Source: Geosiphon pyriformis (taxonomy: Eukaryota > Glomeromycota > Glomeromycetes > Archaeosporales > Geosiphonaceae). From it: a DNA stretch of 64,000 nt. Below the pieces are notes generated by a model, which was not told the DNA's origin, ran no database searches, and saw only the letters and a list, made by a program, of their open reading frames with translations. Every line of letters starts with the position of its first letter. Position 1 is the first letter of the stretch. Below, one piece after another: positions 19,701-29,879 of the stretch. Location: positions 640,392 to 704,391 of the forward strand of contig JAAOMT010000664.1 of NCBI GenBank assembly GCA_016748015.1, in the 5' to 3' direction. Position numbers and translations under genes: made by a program.

Positions 19701-20590
19701 TTTCTGAGTAGCTGATTAAGTAGAGCAATAATAGAAAGCCAAACCAAGAAAAGAGTGTAGTTCATGAACATTCATTGGTTGTCTAATGTTCTGGACTTTT
19801 TCAACCTTAGCTGGATCAGGAAAAATTCCATCTTTTGTGATAAAATGACCAAGGAATTGGGTAGATTGTTTTTTAAAAAAAGATTTGATCAGATTAATCT
19901 TGAAACCTGCATTTCTGAGAAGATTAAAAACCTTTTACAAATGTACAAAGTGTCATCCCAGGTTTTTGAGTACACCATTATATTGTCCAGATAGACCAAA
20001 ACAAAGTTTTTTTTCACTGATTCAAATACTTTATTCATTAAGCATTGAAAGATGGGAGAGGCATTGGTGAGACCAAAAGGCATGACTGTAAATTCATAGG
20101 TACCATACTTGGTGATGAAGGCGGTTTTCTTCTGGCTTTTTGGATTCATCTCTATTTGCCAGAATTCAGCAGTTAGATTAATAGTTGAAAAGAAAGCAGC
20201 ATCTTTAAATTGGTTCAGCATTGCATTAATCTTGGGAAGTAAGTACATGTCTTTTTTAGTGATGGCATTTAATTGGTAGTAATCAACACAGAAGTGTAAG
20301 GCTCCACCTTTTTTGAATACCACTACAACTGGAAAAGCCCATTTACTCTTGGTTTTTTGTATGAATTCAAGTTCTTTCATCTGGTTTATCTCTTTCTTGA
20401 TGAACTCATCATTGTGCCCATTGGATTGATATGACTTCAAATGGATGGGGTGAGTTTCTCTGGTGGTGATAGTGTGTTGTATCACATGGGTTTGTCCTGG
20501 GGTATCACTTTTTTTTGAGATAACTGGGCTGTTTCTTACCAACAGATTTTCAATGTCTATTTTTCTTTCTTCTGGAGAGGGTTTTTTTGT
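19701..20590 (-). pseudogene. Reverse transcriptase of gypsy A1
   Basis: An open stretch of 217 codons (20542-19889) contains the gypsy RT blocks in order: QTHVIQHTITTRETHPIHLK, KEINQMKELEFIQ, WAFPVVVVFKKGG, FCVDYYQLN, FSTINLTAEFWQIEM, KTAFITKYGTYEFTVMPFGL and TNASPIFQCLM. The catalytic motif at about 19980-19996 reads VYLDNIMVYS, so the second Asp of LDD is Asn. After YSKTWDDTL a frameshift leads to the connection domain, readable down to about 19700. It should be inactive. Confidence 0.88.
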
Positions 20591-20739
20591 TCTACAATTA
20601 GTGATTGGATCTTAAGTGGTTCATTTTCAAAGAACTTTTGGATTTCTTTCAATTCTTCTCTAAGTATTAAACTGATTAGTTCCTAATCTTTGTAATAGAT
20701 CAGACATAATTTGCATTCATCATTTGGAGAATACAAAAG

Positions 20740-21876
20740 TTGGTTGTACTAGCACCAGGCACAAGGACCATGTCACTAATAATGGTACTTGGCTTTCTTG
20801 CTAGGCTTCCGGTCAAAAGTTCTTCTTAGGATATCATAGTAGGGCCAGCAGATCAGCTTGCCATTTACAATGATTCCTTTTTTGTCAGCTTTGATATTGT
20901 CCAATGGCTTGCCATTGCTGGTGAAGGTGGTATAAGCAAGTTCAGCAGTTTCTTCTTGTTCCTCTTGTTCTTTATTATTATCACTTTCTTTATCATCTGA
21001 TTCCTCTGATTGTTCTTCTTCCTGATTCTGTTTTGGTATTGGAGGAATTGTCCAGTGGCAATACTTAACCACAATGGGCTTCTTACTATATCTAATAATT
21101 AGTTCACAAAGTTCATAGTTAAGTAATGCTTTGGCTTTCTTAAGCTATTCATTTCCAACAATAATAGTGTATTCCTTGGCTTCAAAAACTTCCATGTCAG
21201 TTTCAATGCTGATGCTATTGATATGGACAGGAACAGCTTTGGCTATGCCCAGATCTTTTTTCTTGTCACCATGTACATTGGTCATTGGTCAGGTAAAAGA
21301 TTCATCAATCTTTCTTCCAATTGCTTTCAAAAAGTGTTTGGCAATGACGCTAACAGATGATCTACTGTCCAGGATCAAGTCAATGAAATAGCCAGCCACT
21401 TGGGCTTTGCAAATTAATGGGGTGACATTGCTGTTGTCAGCAAGTTCAGCTTAGTGAAAGTGTTTATTGGTTTTTGGTGTTTTCTTCTTAGAAATTAGAG
21501 ATTTGTGGAGATCTTTTCTGAATTGTGGGTGGATTATTAGTTGGCCAAAGGTAATGTGTGCAGGAGTTTCTATGAGATCTTTGACAACAGAATAAAGTCT
21601 AGATTTTTGTACTATTTCTGGGGGTTCCAACTTTGAAGGATTTTTAAAGACTTTAGCCTTTGGTGGCTTATTATTATTAGCAGTTGATGTGGATAGTTTA
21701 TTTGGATCTGAAATGAAATCAACCTTGGCTTTCTTCTTCTTTCTTGTTAATTCTGAGGTGTTAATTGCTAGTTCATTCATGTCATGATCATTATCAGTTA
21801 AGTTAAAAGCATAAAAAGAGTTTTTTTCTGGTTGGCTTGCACTCTCATCTTTTGAAGGTGCACCTACCAGTTTAAA
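20740..21876 (-). pseudogene. Pol N-terminus, retropepsin-like protease and linker of A1
   Basis: The pol frame is entered by -1 frameshift at 21870-21876 and runs FKLVGAPSKDESASQPEKNS, then MNELAINTSELTRKKKK (21780). The retropepsin motif lies near 21358-21373 and reads LDSRSSVSVIAKHFL, with Arg in place of the Gly of the usual DSG. The flap-side region IETDMEVFEAKEYTIIVGNE is followed by a stop where A2 has Trp. An acidic linker and a tail with GKLICWPYYDILRRTF follow, then a Cys-containing stretch DECKLCLIYYKD that may bind zinc. A stop at the expected Arg codon of QAELADN-like sequence splits the reading near 21450. Confidence 0.78.
21864..21876 (-). promoter_or_regulatory. Programmed -1 frameshift site, gag/pol of A1
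   Basis: On the minus strand the gag frame reads CCT TTA AAC TGG TAG. T_TTA_AAC (21870-21876) fits the canonical X_XXY_YYZ slippery heptamer, one codon before the gag stop. Slipping back by one base gives TTT AAA CTG GTA GGT, which opens directly into the protease frame. A2 has the same heptamer at the same place. I see no strong downstream stem by eye. Confidence 0.8.
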
Positions 21877-23417
21877 GGCTGGTAAACTGTGGCTTCAACT
21901 AGGAGATCCTCTCCAAAGAAATTGATGTTGGCATGATTGGGTCTTTGATTGGGGGCATTGTTGTTATTGATTCTGTTGTTCTGGTTGTCATTGTTTCTAG
22001 GAACTGGAGGAGGCAAAAGAGGATTGTTGCAATCTCTGGAGAAATGTTCAGTTAATTCACATCTATAACACACAGAAGGGCCATAATTTTGCTGTCTTTG
22101 ATAAGAGGGTTGCCGGGACTGATTAAAACGGTTTTCAAATCTGGGTCTTTGTGGTTGTTAGTTATCTCTGACTGCTTGGGCTAATGGTTCTAATAGCTGA
22201 ACAAGATTTGCTGTAAGTCTATCTATTAATTGTTCATTTGAATCTTGTATCTGGGCAGCAAAAAAAATAGCAGCCATTTAAAGAGTAGGAGCCATAACAG
22301 AAGCAGGAGCAAAAACTGGAAGTGTGGATTCCAAATGCATTCTTTGGTTGTCTTCAATTCATTGGGCAAGTTCAATGGCCATGTCTATTGTAAGATTGTT
22401 TTTTAGGGCTAAGAAAGGCCAAAAAGCATAAGATAAATTGGTTCTCAATCCTTTTGTGAAGAAATGAATCTTTTGCTCTTCTGTCTAATTTCTTCCAGAG
22501 TCTACATGCTTGATTAACTTTCTGATTGCTTTAGCATATTCAGTTACAATTTCACCAGGGCCTTGAGTTCTTTTTTCTAATTCCATGTGCCACTTGGATA
22601 TCAAGATTAGAGTTCTGAACTTGTTTTTCAACTGGGTTGTGAAAAAGGTGTTGTTTTCTCCAGCATTTGCTGGCATCCATCTAATAATTTTTTGATGGGC
22701 ATTAGCATCAGTTTCCTGTGAGAACCAGGTAGCAGGAGAGCCTTGAAGGTAGCCACCAACAATTTAAAACTTGTATTCATCATCGTATTGGTTGGCTGTA
22801 GCAGCTCTCTCAAAGTCATCCAACCATTCAATTGGATCTTGGGCATCACCTCTGAATAATGGTAATGAGGTGTTGTTTCTTTGCCCTAAAGCAGTCTGTA
22901 TATCTTGGAGGGCAATCAGAATGTTTTGTTGTAGAGGGTCTTGAGCCATTGGTTCAGATGTAACTGTTTGTATGAAGTGTTCTGATTCACTTGAAAAAAG
23001 ATCAAAAACAGGAGTGGTTTGATAGCTTTCTTCTTCTGTTTCAAGAGAAGTTTCTGTTGATTGATGGGCAACAATCTAAATGTAGATTTAATAATTCAGA
23101 TATTCAAAATCAAGAGACTGTTGTTCAAAGGTTGCAGAATATAAAAGTTGATTAATACTGTTGTTTCTTTCTTCAAAGTCGTCTTCAAAATAAGCTTGGT
23201 CAAAGTAATAGATTGTATAAGCTGTGTAGGTTTCAGCTGAATGCTCATTCAAGAACCAGTTCCAAAAGTCTTGGAATTGTCTGCTGGATTGTTTTTTAAT
23301 GGGAAAGCAAATCAAGCAGGAGGGCAAAGAATTGAGTTCAATAAAGTCTAGATTGTTTTTGTTGTGTGCTTTAAAGTGTTCTTTTAATTGTTATGGCAGA
23401 TATGAATAATCACTCAT
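21864..23417 (-). pseudogene. Gag of gypsy A1
   Basis: The start at 23417 (MSDYSYL) is chosen because A2 has the equivalent ATG in the same context close to the PBS. The frame holds to 21864 but carries several stops (codon 9 onward). An N-terminal domain of unknown fold (LPSCLICFPIK, FWNWFLNEHSAETY) is followed by the main capsid-like region from MAQDPLQQNILIALQDIQTA (22949) through PIEWLDDFERAA and the retrotransposon-gag block KWHMELEKRTQGPGEIV. A nucleocapsid knuckle CYRCELTEHFSRDC has C-X2-C-X4-H-X4-C spacing (about 22030-22073). It ends at the frameshift site. Confidence 0.8.
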
Positions 23418-23445
23418 ATAATAGGAAACAAAGTGGATTTTGACA

Positions 23446-23463
23446 ATCTCACAGGGAGCACCA
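23446..23463 (-). promoter_or_regulatory. Primer binding site of A1
   Basis: On the minus strand TGGTGCTCCCTGTGAGAT lies 6 bases after the 5' LTR. It starts TGG as expected for pairing with a tRNA CCA end, and the complement fits a T-stem plus a 7-base acceptor strand. I cannot name the tRNA. Confidence 0.75.
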
Positions 23464-23469
23464 CTTTTA

Positions 23470-24183
23470 TGTTACAGGTTGGAGTAACAAGCTAATAGAT
23501 AGCAAAGGAGAACAGGATTGTAGAGTGATGGAAATAATTAAAGAGAATCTCAACTTTAAAGAGTGAATTGAATAAGTATGGATTCAATATGTGAGATCAG
23601 TCTCATAAAATATCTCAGTCGCTATACTTTTCAAAGGTAACCGGGGAATCTGAAGGTAGAGAGATAGTTCATACTGTCAACAAATAATCACACTAGTATA
23701 ATTCTATGCCTCACATCAGCACTTTTAGAATTCAATATCAAGTATCAGATGTGCTTTTCAGTCATGTTTTATTTAATAATCTTCAAATACTTCATTTAAT
23801 TGTTTTAGAAAAAGGCAGATAAACACCAACAAGAGATCTTTTATCCAAAAGATGTTTAGATACTAGGGAAAAGGAAATTAGCAATAAGAGAATGTTTGAG
23901 ATGAAAGTTGTTTTATTATATTTCTTTGATTATTAGGAACATACTTTTCTACAGCTAAGAGACTCATTGCTTATATAGCTATGAAAAGTGGTCAACAACC
24001 AGATCAATGATCAGGTCAAAATTAGGTCATTGATTAGGTCAATGATCAAGTCAATGATTAGGTCAATGGTTAAATCATTGATCAGGTCAATGATTACTAT
24101 CTAAAAATAGATTGGCTAATTATATGACATCAATGGCTAATACATATAATAACTAATAAAAACTATGAGTTTCAACCATAACA
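23470..24183 (-). repeat. 5' LTR of A1
   Basis: This is a 714-bp LTR, collinear with the 16428-17170 copy and differing mainly by transitions and in the number of 12-bp units. The TATA box (minus strand TATATAA) is at 23971-23977. The outer end ATAACA is followed by the ATAT duplication. Confidence 0.9.
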
Positions 24184-24359
24184 ATATTTTAAGTAAATAT
24201 ATTAAATTTATAATTTATAAATAAATACTATAATTTTATTATATTATTTAAAAGTACAAATATATTTAAAAGTTTTTGTAATAAAAATTTTTATATAAAA
24301 AACAAAAATTTAATATTAATAGTTTTTAATATTTTATGTTTTATTTTTTTTTATTAATA

Positions 24360-25082
24360 TTTTACAAATGAAACCCAAATGTTATCTAGTACAATACATC
24401 AAACTAAGTAATCTAAACTAAGTATAAATTATGCACTTTTTACATATAATCAGTTACTCAGACTAATTAAAGCAACACTTCAAATTTATTTTAACAGACA
24501 CTGTACTATTAACACCAGAAAAAAAACAACAAGGCCTATAAAAACCAAAGCTAATACCAAGCACTTCAGTAACACTAAGTAACTTAACAACTCCAATAAA
24601 AAACAAAGATAACAGACTATGGATCTTAGACAACACCAAACTATTACTTATAATTAGGCTTTTTTTCTTCATGATTGTCTTATACTTGGCCTAAATCATC
24701 CATATATCAGTATAATGAACCACTTCCAAATCTCAAACAAAATTTACAACATTCTTACTGGCAATTTTAATGTCATTAAAAATAGACAAGATCTCTAAAA
24801 ACCAATCTTTGAACAAAAAACTCTTATACAAAATGATATAAACAATATTATCAAAAGCACACAAAGAAAGCATCTGCAAAACTTAAGATGAGACCATAAA
24901 TCAAACCTGACAAAACATTTCATTGAGACAAATAAGACCTAATTAGGTCTTTATAAACTCTAATGTTAAATGTATACACAAACAAATAGTTAGAACTTTT
25001 TACATTTTTACAATGAAAACACAATACATTAATGTACTTTTTATCATACAAATATTTATGAACAGTAACCAGTAGATAATAG
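24360..25082 (-). pseudogene. LINE D3, 3' part (ORF2 C-terminus and 3' UTR)
   Basis: This is the downstream half of a 5'-truncated LINE, separated from its upstream half (33232-33630) by A2. The C-terminal ORF2 region is collinear with 41690-42400 of D1: a Cys/His-containing block (about 24960-25060), FFVQRLVF with GSGSLY, and an open stretch KKKSLIISNSLVLSKIHSLL (24672-24463) that continues KLLSVTEVLGISFGFYR. The 3' UTR (about 24370-24480) shares TGTAAAAAGTGCAT-type sequence with D1 and D4. Many stops. Confidence 0.7.
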
Positions 25083-25723
25083 TATTACAGGTTGGAGTAA
25101 CAAGCTAACAGATAGCAAGAGAAAACAGGATTGTAGGGTGATGGAAATAATCAAAGGGGAATTCAACTTTAAAGAGTAAATTGAATAAGTATGGATTCAA
25201 TGTGCGAGATCAGTCTCATAAAATATCTTAGTTGCTATTCTTTTCAAAAGTAACTGGGGAATCTGAAGGTAAAGGAATAGTCCATACTGTCAACAATTGA
25301 TTACCACTGGTATAATTCTATGCTTTATGTTGGCACTCTTAGAATTCAATATCAGGTATCAACTTGTGCTTTTCAGTCATGTTTATTCAAATAATTTTCA
25401 AAAGCTACAATTATATACGTCAGGAAAAGGCCAACAAGTAATCTTTTATCTTTAAGATGTTTAGATACTTGAAGATAAAGAAAGAAAAATTAGTGATAAG
25501 AGAAGGATTGAGATGAAAGTTGTTATTTTATTTATTCTTGATTATTCAGATGCTTGTTATTACATGTTTTTCTACAGCTAAAAGATTTATTACTTATATA
25601 GCTATCAAAAGTAGTCAATGATCAGGTCAATGATCATTTTCTAAAAATAGTGTGACTAATCATATGACATCAGTGGCTAATATATGTGATAATTAATAAA
25701 AAGTATAGATCTCAACCATAACA
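25083..25723 (-). repeat. 3' LTR of A2
   Basis: This is a 641-bp LTR beginning TATTAC (decayed TGTTAC) and ending ATAACA. It has only about two GATCAGGTCAAT units, against about ten in the A1 copy. The TATA box lies near 25593-25600 on the minus strand. Confidence 0.9.
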
Positions 25724-26349
25724 TCATCTTCTCCAAAGAGATTGAACTCTGGTAAAATCAAGCTATTTATAGTATAATCTATTTGAAAAGTTTTATCTAA
25801 CTCAAAGCTAACTAATTTATTGAAGTCTTTTGTAGATAGGGTGTATAATACTTAAGACAAAATGAGTTTTGTATCCAAGAGACCAAATCTTTGTATTAGA
25901 GTTTTGGCTCTTTTAGCAATAGTTAAAACTCTTGGAACATCTAATTGTATAATGCCCAAAATTTCTGCTTGTATCTTTGAAGTTGTTTTCTTCATGAGCT
26001 TTATGTTATCTATGATTTCACCAAAACAATCATAGAGCTCTAGTTGTCTTCTATATGACAAGTTTTTGTCTATGGGTAAAATTTCTTTAATTGTTTTTCC
26101 AAGTGTGATAGAGAGTACAAGTATTGCTGCTGTTATACTTTCTAGCAAATATTTATCTATTTTGCTACCAATTTTTTTTCTTTTGGTAGTTGTTTTCTTT
26201 GGTCTAATAACAGTATGTGTTCTACTGCTAACAGTTATTGTGGTCTGTTTTCCAATAGTCAAAGTAGCATTTGGATAGTTTTTGATTCAATATTCATGAA
26301 GAGTATAGAAAGTGTTTTGAATGTTTTGATCCAGAAAATAATTGTTCAT
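25693..26349 (-). pseudogene. ORF3 of gypsy A2
   Basis: This ORF has exactly the length of ORF3 in A1 (657 bp). Here the start is a true ATG (26349, MNNYFLDQNIQ), which fixes the likely start for the family. Two stops interrupt it, one where A1 has Trp (after LHEY) and one where A1 has Gln (25852). The core KYLLESITAAILVLSITL and QLELYDCFGEIIDNIKLM is well kept, and the latter is closest to the LRLYDLF motif of family B. It ends GEDDVMVEIYTFY, over the PPT and into the LTR. Function unknown. Confidence 0.75.
25724..25734 (-). promoter_or_regulatory. Polypurine tract of A2
   Basis: GGAGAAGATGA on the minus strand directly abuts the 3' LTR, equivalent to the A1 tract. Confidence 0.8.
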
Positions 26350-26439
26350 GTCAATTGAAGATACCTCTGTTTTGGGAGTGGTGCATTTATTTATATCTGA
26401 TTTTTGCTAATCATTTGAGTTGGTATTACCACAACAGGT

Positions 26440-27720
26440 AACTAATTAGATTATTTGTAATATTTCTTAAGTTGTATGCCATGAACAGGACAATCATTAA
26501 AGATTGTTCCAAATTGATCTTGAAGAATATAAAAATCATTGTTTAGAACTTTGTTGACTATAAAGGGGTTCTTTCTATCGGTTAGAGAATTTATCACCAT
26601 AGACATTGTCTTTGTTTGAACAGTATTCCAAAACCAAATCATTAATGCTTAAGGAAAGTGTTTTATAGGTTTTTTTTTTCTTAAGCTTTTTTTGGAACTG
26701 TTTTATCTTTTTAAAGGCAATTATCAGTGCCTCTACCAATAAGTCAAGAATGGTACCAAGTCTTCTTTGCAAAATGTCTTTGTAATTCTCTATTAAGATT
26801 TCTTCAAAAGGTATTGTCTCAATATCAGTTTCTATTGATAGTGTTGCCATTTGTCCATAGAGCAGGTAAAAAAGTTTATAACTTGTTATGTTATAATTTA
26901 CAGTTCTATAAGCAAACAAAGCTGAAGACAGTACTTTGTTTCATAAGTTTGTTTTTTCACTTGTTTTGGCTAAGGTTTCATACAGTGTTCTATTAAAATA
27001 TTTTACTAGGCCATTTGTTTAGGGGTAATAAAGGGAGGAAAGTTTGTAATGTATTCCCATTTTTCTACAAAGTTCTTCAACCAGTATACTGAGAAAAGCT
27101 CTTTTTTTATCAGATAAAAGTTCTTTAGGGCAGCTATGATGACAAATAATATCTTTATAAATGAAATTAGCAATGGAAACTGCTATTTGATCTGGGGTGG
27201 CTCTTGCTTCTATCCACTTTGTAAGATAGTTAGTAGCTGTGATAATATATCTGTTGCCATTAGAAGTTACTGTTAATGGTCCAACAACATCTATACCAAT
27301 TCTGTCAAAGGATTGGCCAACAGAGATTGGATGGATGTCTTCTTTGTGATTGGGTTTTCCTCTTCTTTGGCAGATATTACAGGTTTTGATGTACTCAGCA
27401 ATGTCTTTTCCCAAGATAGGCCAATAATAGCGAGCTAGAGTTTTTGGAATTGTTTTTGTTTTTCCAAAGTGTCTAGCTAATGGATCAATGTGCATGTTGT
27501 AGATCACAATTTCTCTTTTTTCAAATCTTATGACTCTCTGGAGACAGTTAGGATCTTTTCTATTTCTTTTATATAATTGGTTCTAACAGATCAAATAAAA
27601 ATTTGATTGTTTATGCAAATGTTCTCTTTGCTGTCAAGTGTATTCTGGTGGGTATTGTCCTTTACCCAAAAATTCCATTAAGGCAGAGTAGTTGTCCAAG
27701 TCCATTATCGTGTTTGGTTG
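26440..27720 (-). pseudogene. Integrase of gypsy A2
   Basis: Two open stretches (27507-27019 and 26919-26575) cover most of the protein. The zinc-binding region NMHIDPLARHF and CNICQRRG is intact. GIDVVG keeps the first Asp, LLSDKKRAF keeps the second (about 27100-27120), and VKYFNRTL has Lys for the catalytic Glu. Stops fall where A1 has Gln (YYLQTND) and Trp. The C-terminal part NDLVLEYCSNKDNVYGDKF, then KEPFIVNKVLNNDFYIL, is the GPY/F-like module, ending near 26440. The upstream tether QLYKRNRKDPNCLQRVIRFE is readable to about 27600. Confidence 0.85.
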
Positions 27721-27769
27721 TAAGAGAATTACTAATAATTAGGTTGGTTTGGTTTGGGAAGTTGTATTA

Positions 27770-28125
27770 TTACTTGGTAGTAAGTCTGGAAAGAGCGTCG
27801 GCATTTTAATGATTAGCTCCTTTACAGTGTTGAATATCATAGTTGAATTCATCCAAGTAGAGTATCCAGTGGGCTATCCATTTATGTTCTAGTCTTTTCT
27901 TGTTGTGCAGTCAAACCAAAGCTTGGTAATCTGTTATCACCAAAAACTTTACTCCCAGAAAATACTTATTCCAGTAACTGGTAGTCCAGACTACTGCTAA
28001 GCATTCCTGCTTAGTAATTGAATAGTTCTGTTCTGCTGATGTAAGGGTTCTACTGGCATATACTATTGTATGTTCCCTGCCATCTTCATTTTTTTGTGAC
28101 AGAACAGCACCAAGTCCATAACCAG
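27770..28125 (-). pseudogene. RNase H of gypsy A2, downstream part
   Basis: After the inserted LTR the reading continues from GYGLGAVLSQKNEDG into AREHTIVYASRTLTSAEQNYSI, then VVWTTSYWNKYFLGVKFLVITDYQALVWLHNKKRLEHK, and ends NHQNADALSRL (about 27790-27810), with the final Asp retained. The TDH His is Tyr. The upstream part of the domain is at 28662-28770. The frame then shifts before integrase. Confidence 0.78.
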
Positions 28126-28381
28126 TGTTACGGGATGGTTTTCTTGTTATATTTAATTGCTGATATCCCGTTTTAATTGCAATCAGTCTTTCGTGAGTTC
28201 CTCAGTTCTATTTGTGTGATAATGTCACTGTTACACTGAAGGCTTTCTTTTTACTGTTGTGATGTAAGTTATTCTTTAATTCTTGATTGTTGTATGTGTT
28301 TATGTACTCTTTCTCAGAGGCTGAACTGAAATCTACCCACTGTCTGGGGTCTTCTCTGAGGCTATCCTTGCAACAACAACA

Positions 28382-28401
28382 NNNNNNNNNNNNNNNNNNN
28401 N
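28382..28401. other. Assembly gap (20 N)
   Basis: Twenty N follow CAACAACAACA inside the inserted LTR. The matching copy at the window end continues differently here, so sequence is missing or rearranged and the gap size should not be trusted. Confidence 0.99.
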
Positions 28402-28476
28402 CCCAATATTAAAACTACTGTATATATACATGTTTGTAGTTCTACAAGAAAATACTTTCTTTTTGATATTTCAACC

Positions 28477-28567
28477 TGGTGTTTGCTGCTATCACCAGTT
28501 GGTGTTGGCTGCTATTGTGAACTGGTACTTGTCACTATCGCGAGATGGTGTTTGCTACTATGTTAAT
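28477..28567. repeat. 23-bp tandem repeat in C1 LTR
   Basis: Four imperfect 23-bp units start at 28477, 28500, 28523 and 28546, each beginning TGGT and carrying TGCTGCTAT or a variant. The third contains TCGCGA. Confidence 0.75.
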
Positions 28568-28661
28568 CATTACCTTTCTAAGATTATTACTGTGCTATAT
28601 TATGATTGAATAGTTTGTATTATTTTTATGATTCTTTTTGCTAAATTCTTAAACCATAACA

Positions 28662-29700
28662 CCAGATACATTAGTATGAAGAATAAAAGGTTGATCCAGA
28701 TCAGGTTGCTTCAGAATTGGTTCAGTGATTAGTTTTTCTTTGAGGGTTTCAAATGCTTTCTGCTGATGTGTGCCTCAATGGTAGTTGACATTTTTCCTGA
28801 GTAGCTGATTGAGTGGAGAGGCAATTTTGGAGAAATTCTTAACAAATTTGTGATAATAGGAGGCCAAACCAAGGAAAGAACATAACTCATAAACATTCAT
28901 TGGTTGTCTTATGTTCTGAACTTTTTTTACTTTGGCTGGATCAGGAAAAATTCCATTTTTTGTAATAAGATGGCCAAGGAATTGGGTGGATTGTCTTCCA
29001 AAGAAAGATTTAATCGGGTTGATCTTGAGACCTGCATTTCTAAGAAGATCAAAAATCTTTTGCAAATGTTTAAGGTGTTCATCTCAGGTTTTTGAATACA
29101 CCATTATATTGTCCAGATAGACCAGAACAAAGTTTTCTTTTACTGATTCAAATACTTTATCCATTAAGCATTGAAAGGTGAGAGGGGCATTGGTGAAACC
29201 AAAAGACATAACTGTGAATTCATAGGTGCCATACTTGGTGATAAAAGCAGTTTTCTTCTGGCTTTCTAGATCCATCTCTACTTGCCAGAATCCAGCAGTT
29301 AGATCAATAATTAAAAAGAAAGCAGTATTTTTGAATTGGTTCAGCATTGTATCAATCTTGGCAAGTAGGTACATGTCTCTTTCAGTGATGGCATTTAATT
29401 GGCAGTAGTCAACACAGAAGCATAGGGTTCCACCTTTCTTGAATACTATTACAACTGGGAAAGCCCATTCACTCTTGGTTTCTTGTATGAATCCAAGTTC
29501 TTTTATCCAGTTTATTTCTTTCTTGATGAACTCATCATTTCGGTGATTGGATTGGTAAGGCTTCAAATGGATAGGATGAGTTTTTCTGGTGGTGATAGTG
29601 TGTTGTATCACATGGGTTTGTCCTGAGGTATTACCTTCTTTTAAGATAACTGGGCTGTTTCTTGCCAACAGATTTTCAATGTCTATCTTTCTTTTTTCTG
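28662..29700 (-). pseudogene. Reverse transcriptase and RNase H start of gypsy A2
   Basis: Two open stretches (29668-29084 and 29065-28775) share one frame across a stop. The RT blocks are QTHVIQHTITTRKTHPIHLK, KEINWIKELGFIQ, WAFPVVIVFKKGG, FCVDYCQLNAI, FLIIDLTAGFWQVEM, TYEFTVMSFGF, and the catalytic VYLDNIMVYSKT at about 29105-29125 (LDN, not LDD). The connection follows: LKINPIKSFFGRQSTQFLGHLI, VKKVQNIRQPMNVYELCSFLGL and FVKNFSKIASPLNQLLRKN. The start of RNase H (28770-28662) is cut by the C1 LTR. Confidence 0.88.
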
Positions 29701-29879
29701 GGAAGAGTTCTCTTTGTTTTACTACTAATTATTGGATCTCAGGTGGTTCATTCTCAAAGAACTTCTGTATTTCTTTTAATTTATTTCTTGGTATTAGGCT
29801 AATTGATTTCCAATCTTTGTAATAGATCAGGCATGATTTGCATTCATCACTTGAAGAATACAAAGGTTTATTGCACCAG

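Larger units (their letters stand above)
16428..24183 (-). mobile_element. Ty3/gypsy element A1, complete but degraded
   Basis: This 7.76-kb minus-strand element has two LTRs (16428-17170 and 23470-24183) with TGTTAC...TAACA ends, a PBS, a PPT and a 4-bp target duplication ATAT (16424-16427 and 24184-24187). Reading on the minus strand, the order is gag with CCHC knuckle, -1 frameshift site, protease, RT, RNase H, integrase, ORF3. The coding regions carry stops, mostly Trp or Gln codons, and at least two frameshifts. The RNase H before integrase order places it in Ty3/gypsy, and I see no chromodomain. Confidence 0.92.
28126..28661. mobile_element. LTR of a younger family (C1) with assembly gap
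   Basis: The insert in A2 starts TGTTACGGGATGG and ends AAACCATAACA, with a 4-bp duplication CCAG (28122-28125 and 28662-28665). Its first 250 bases are nearly identical to the sequence at 63694-63944, with about six differences, all transitions. A run of 20 N (28382-28401) interrupts it. With the gap it could be a solo LTR or a longer element collapsed in assembly. CpG sites survive, so it is young. Confidence 0.8.
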
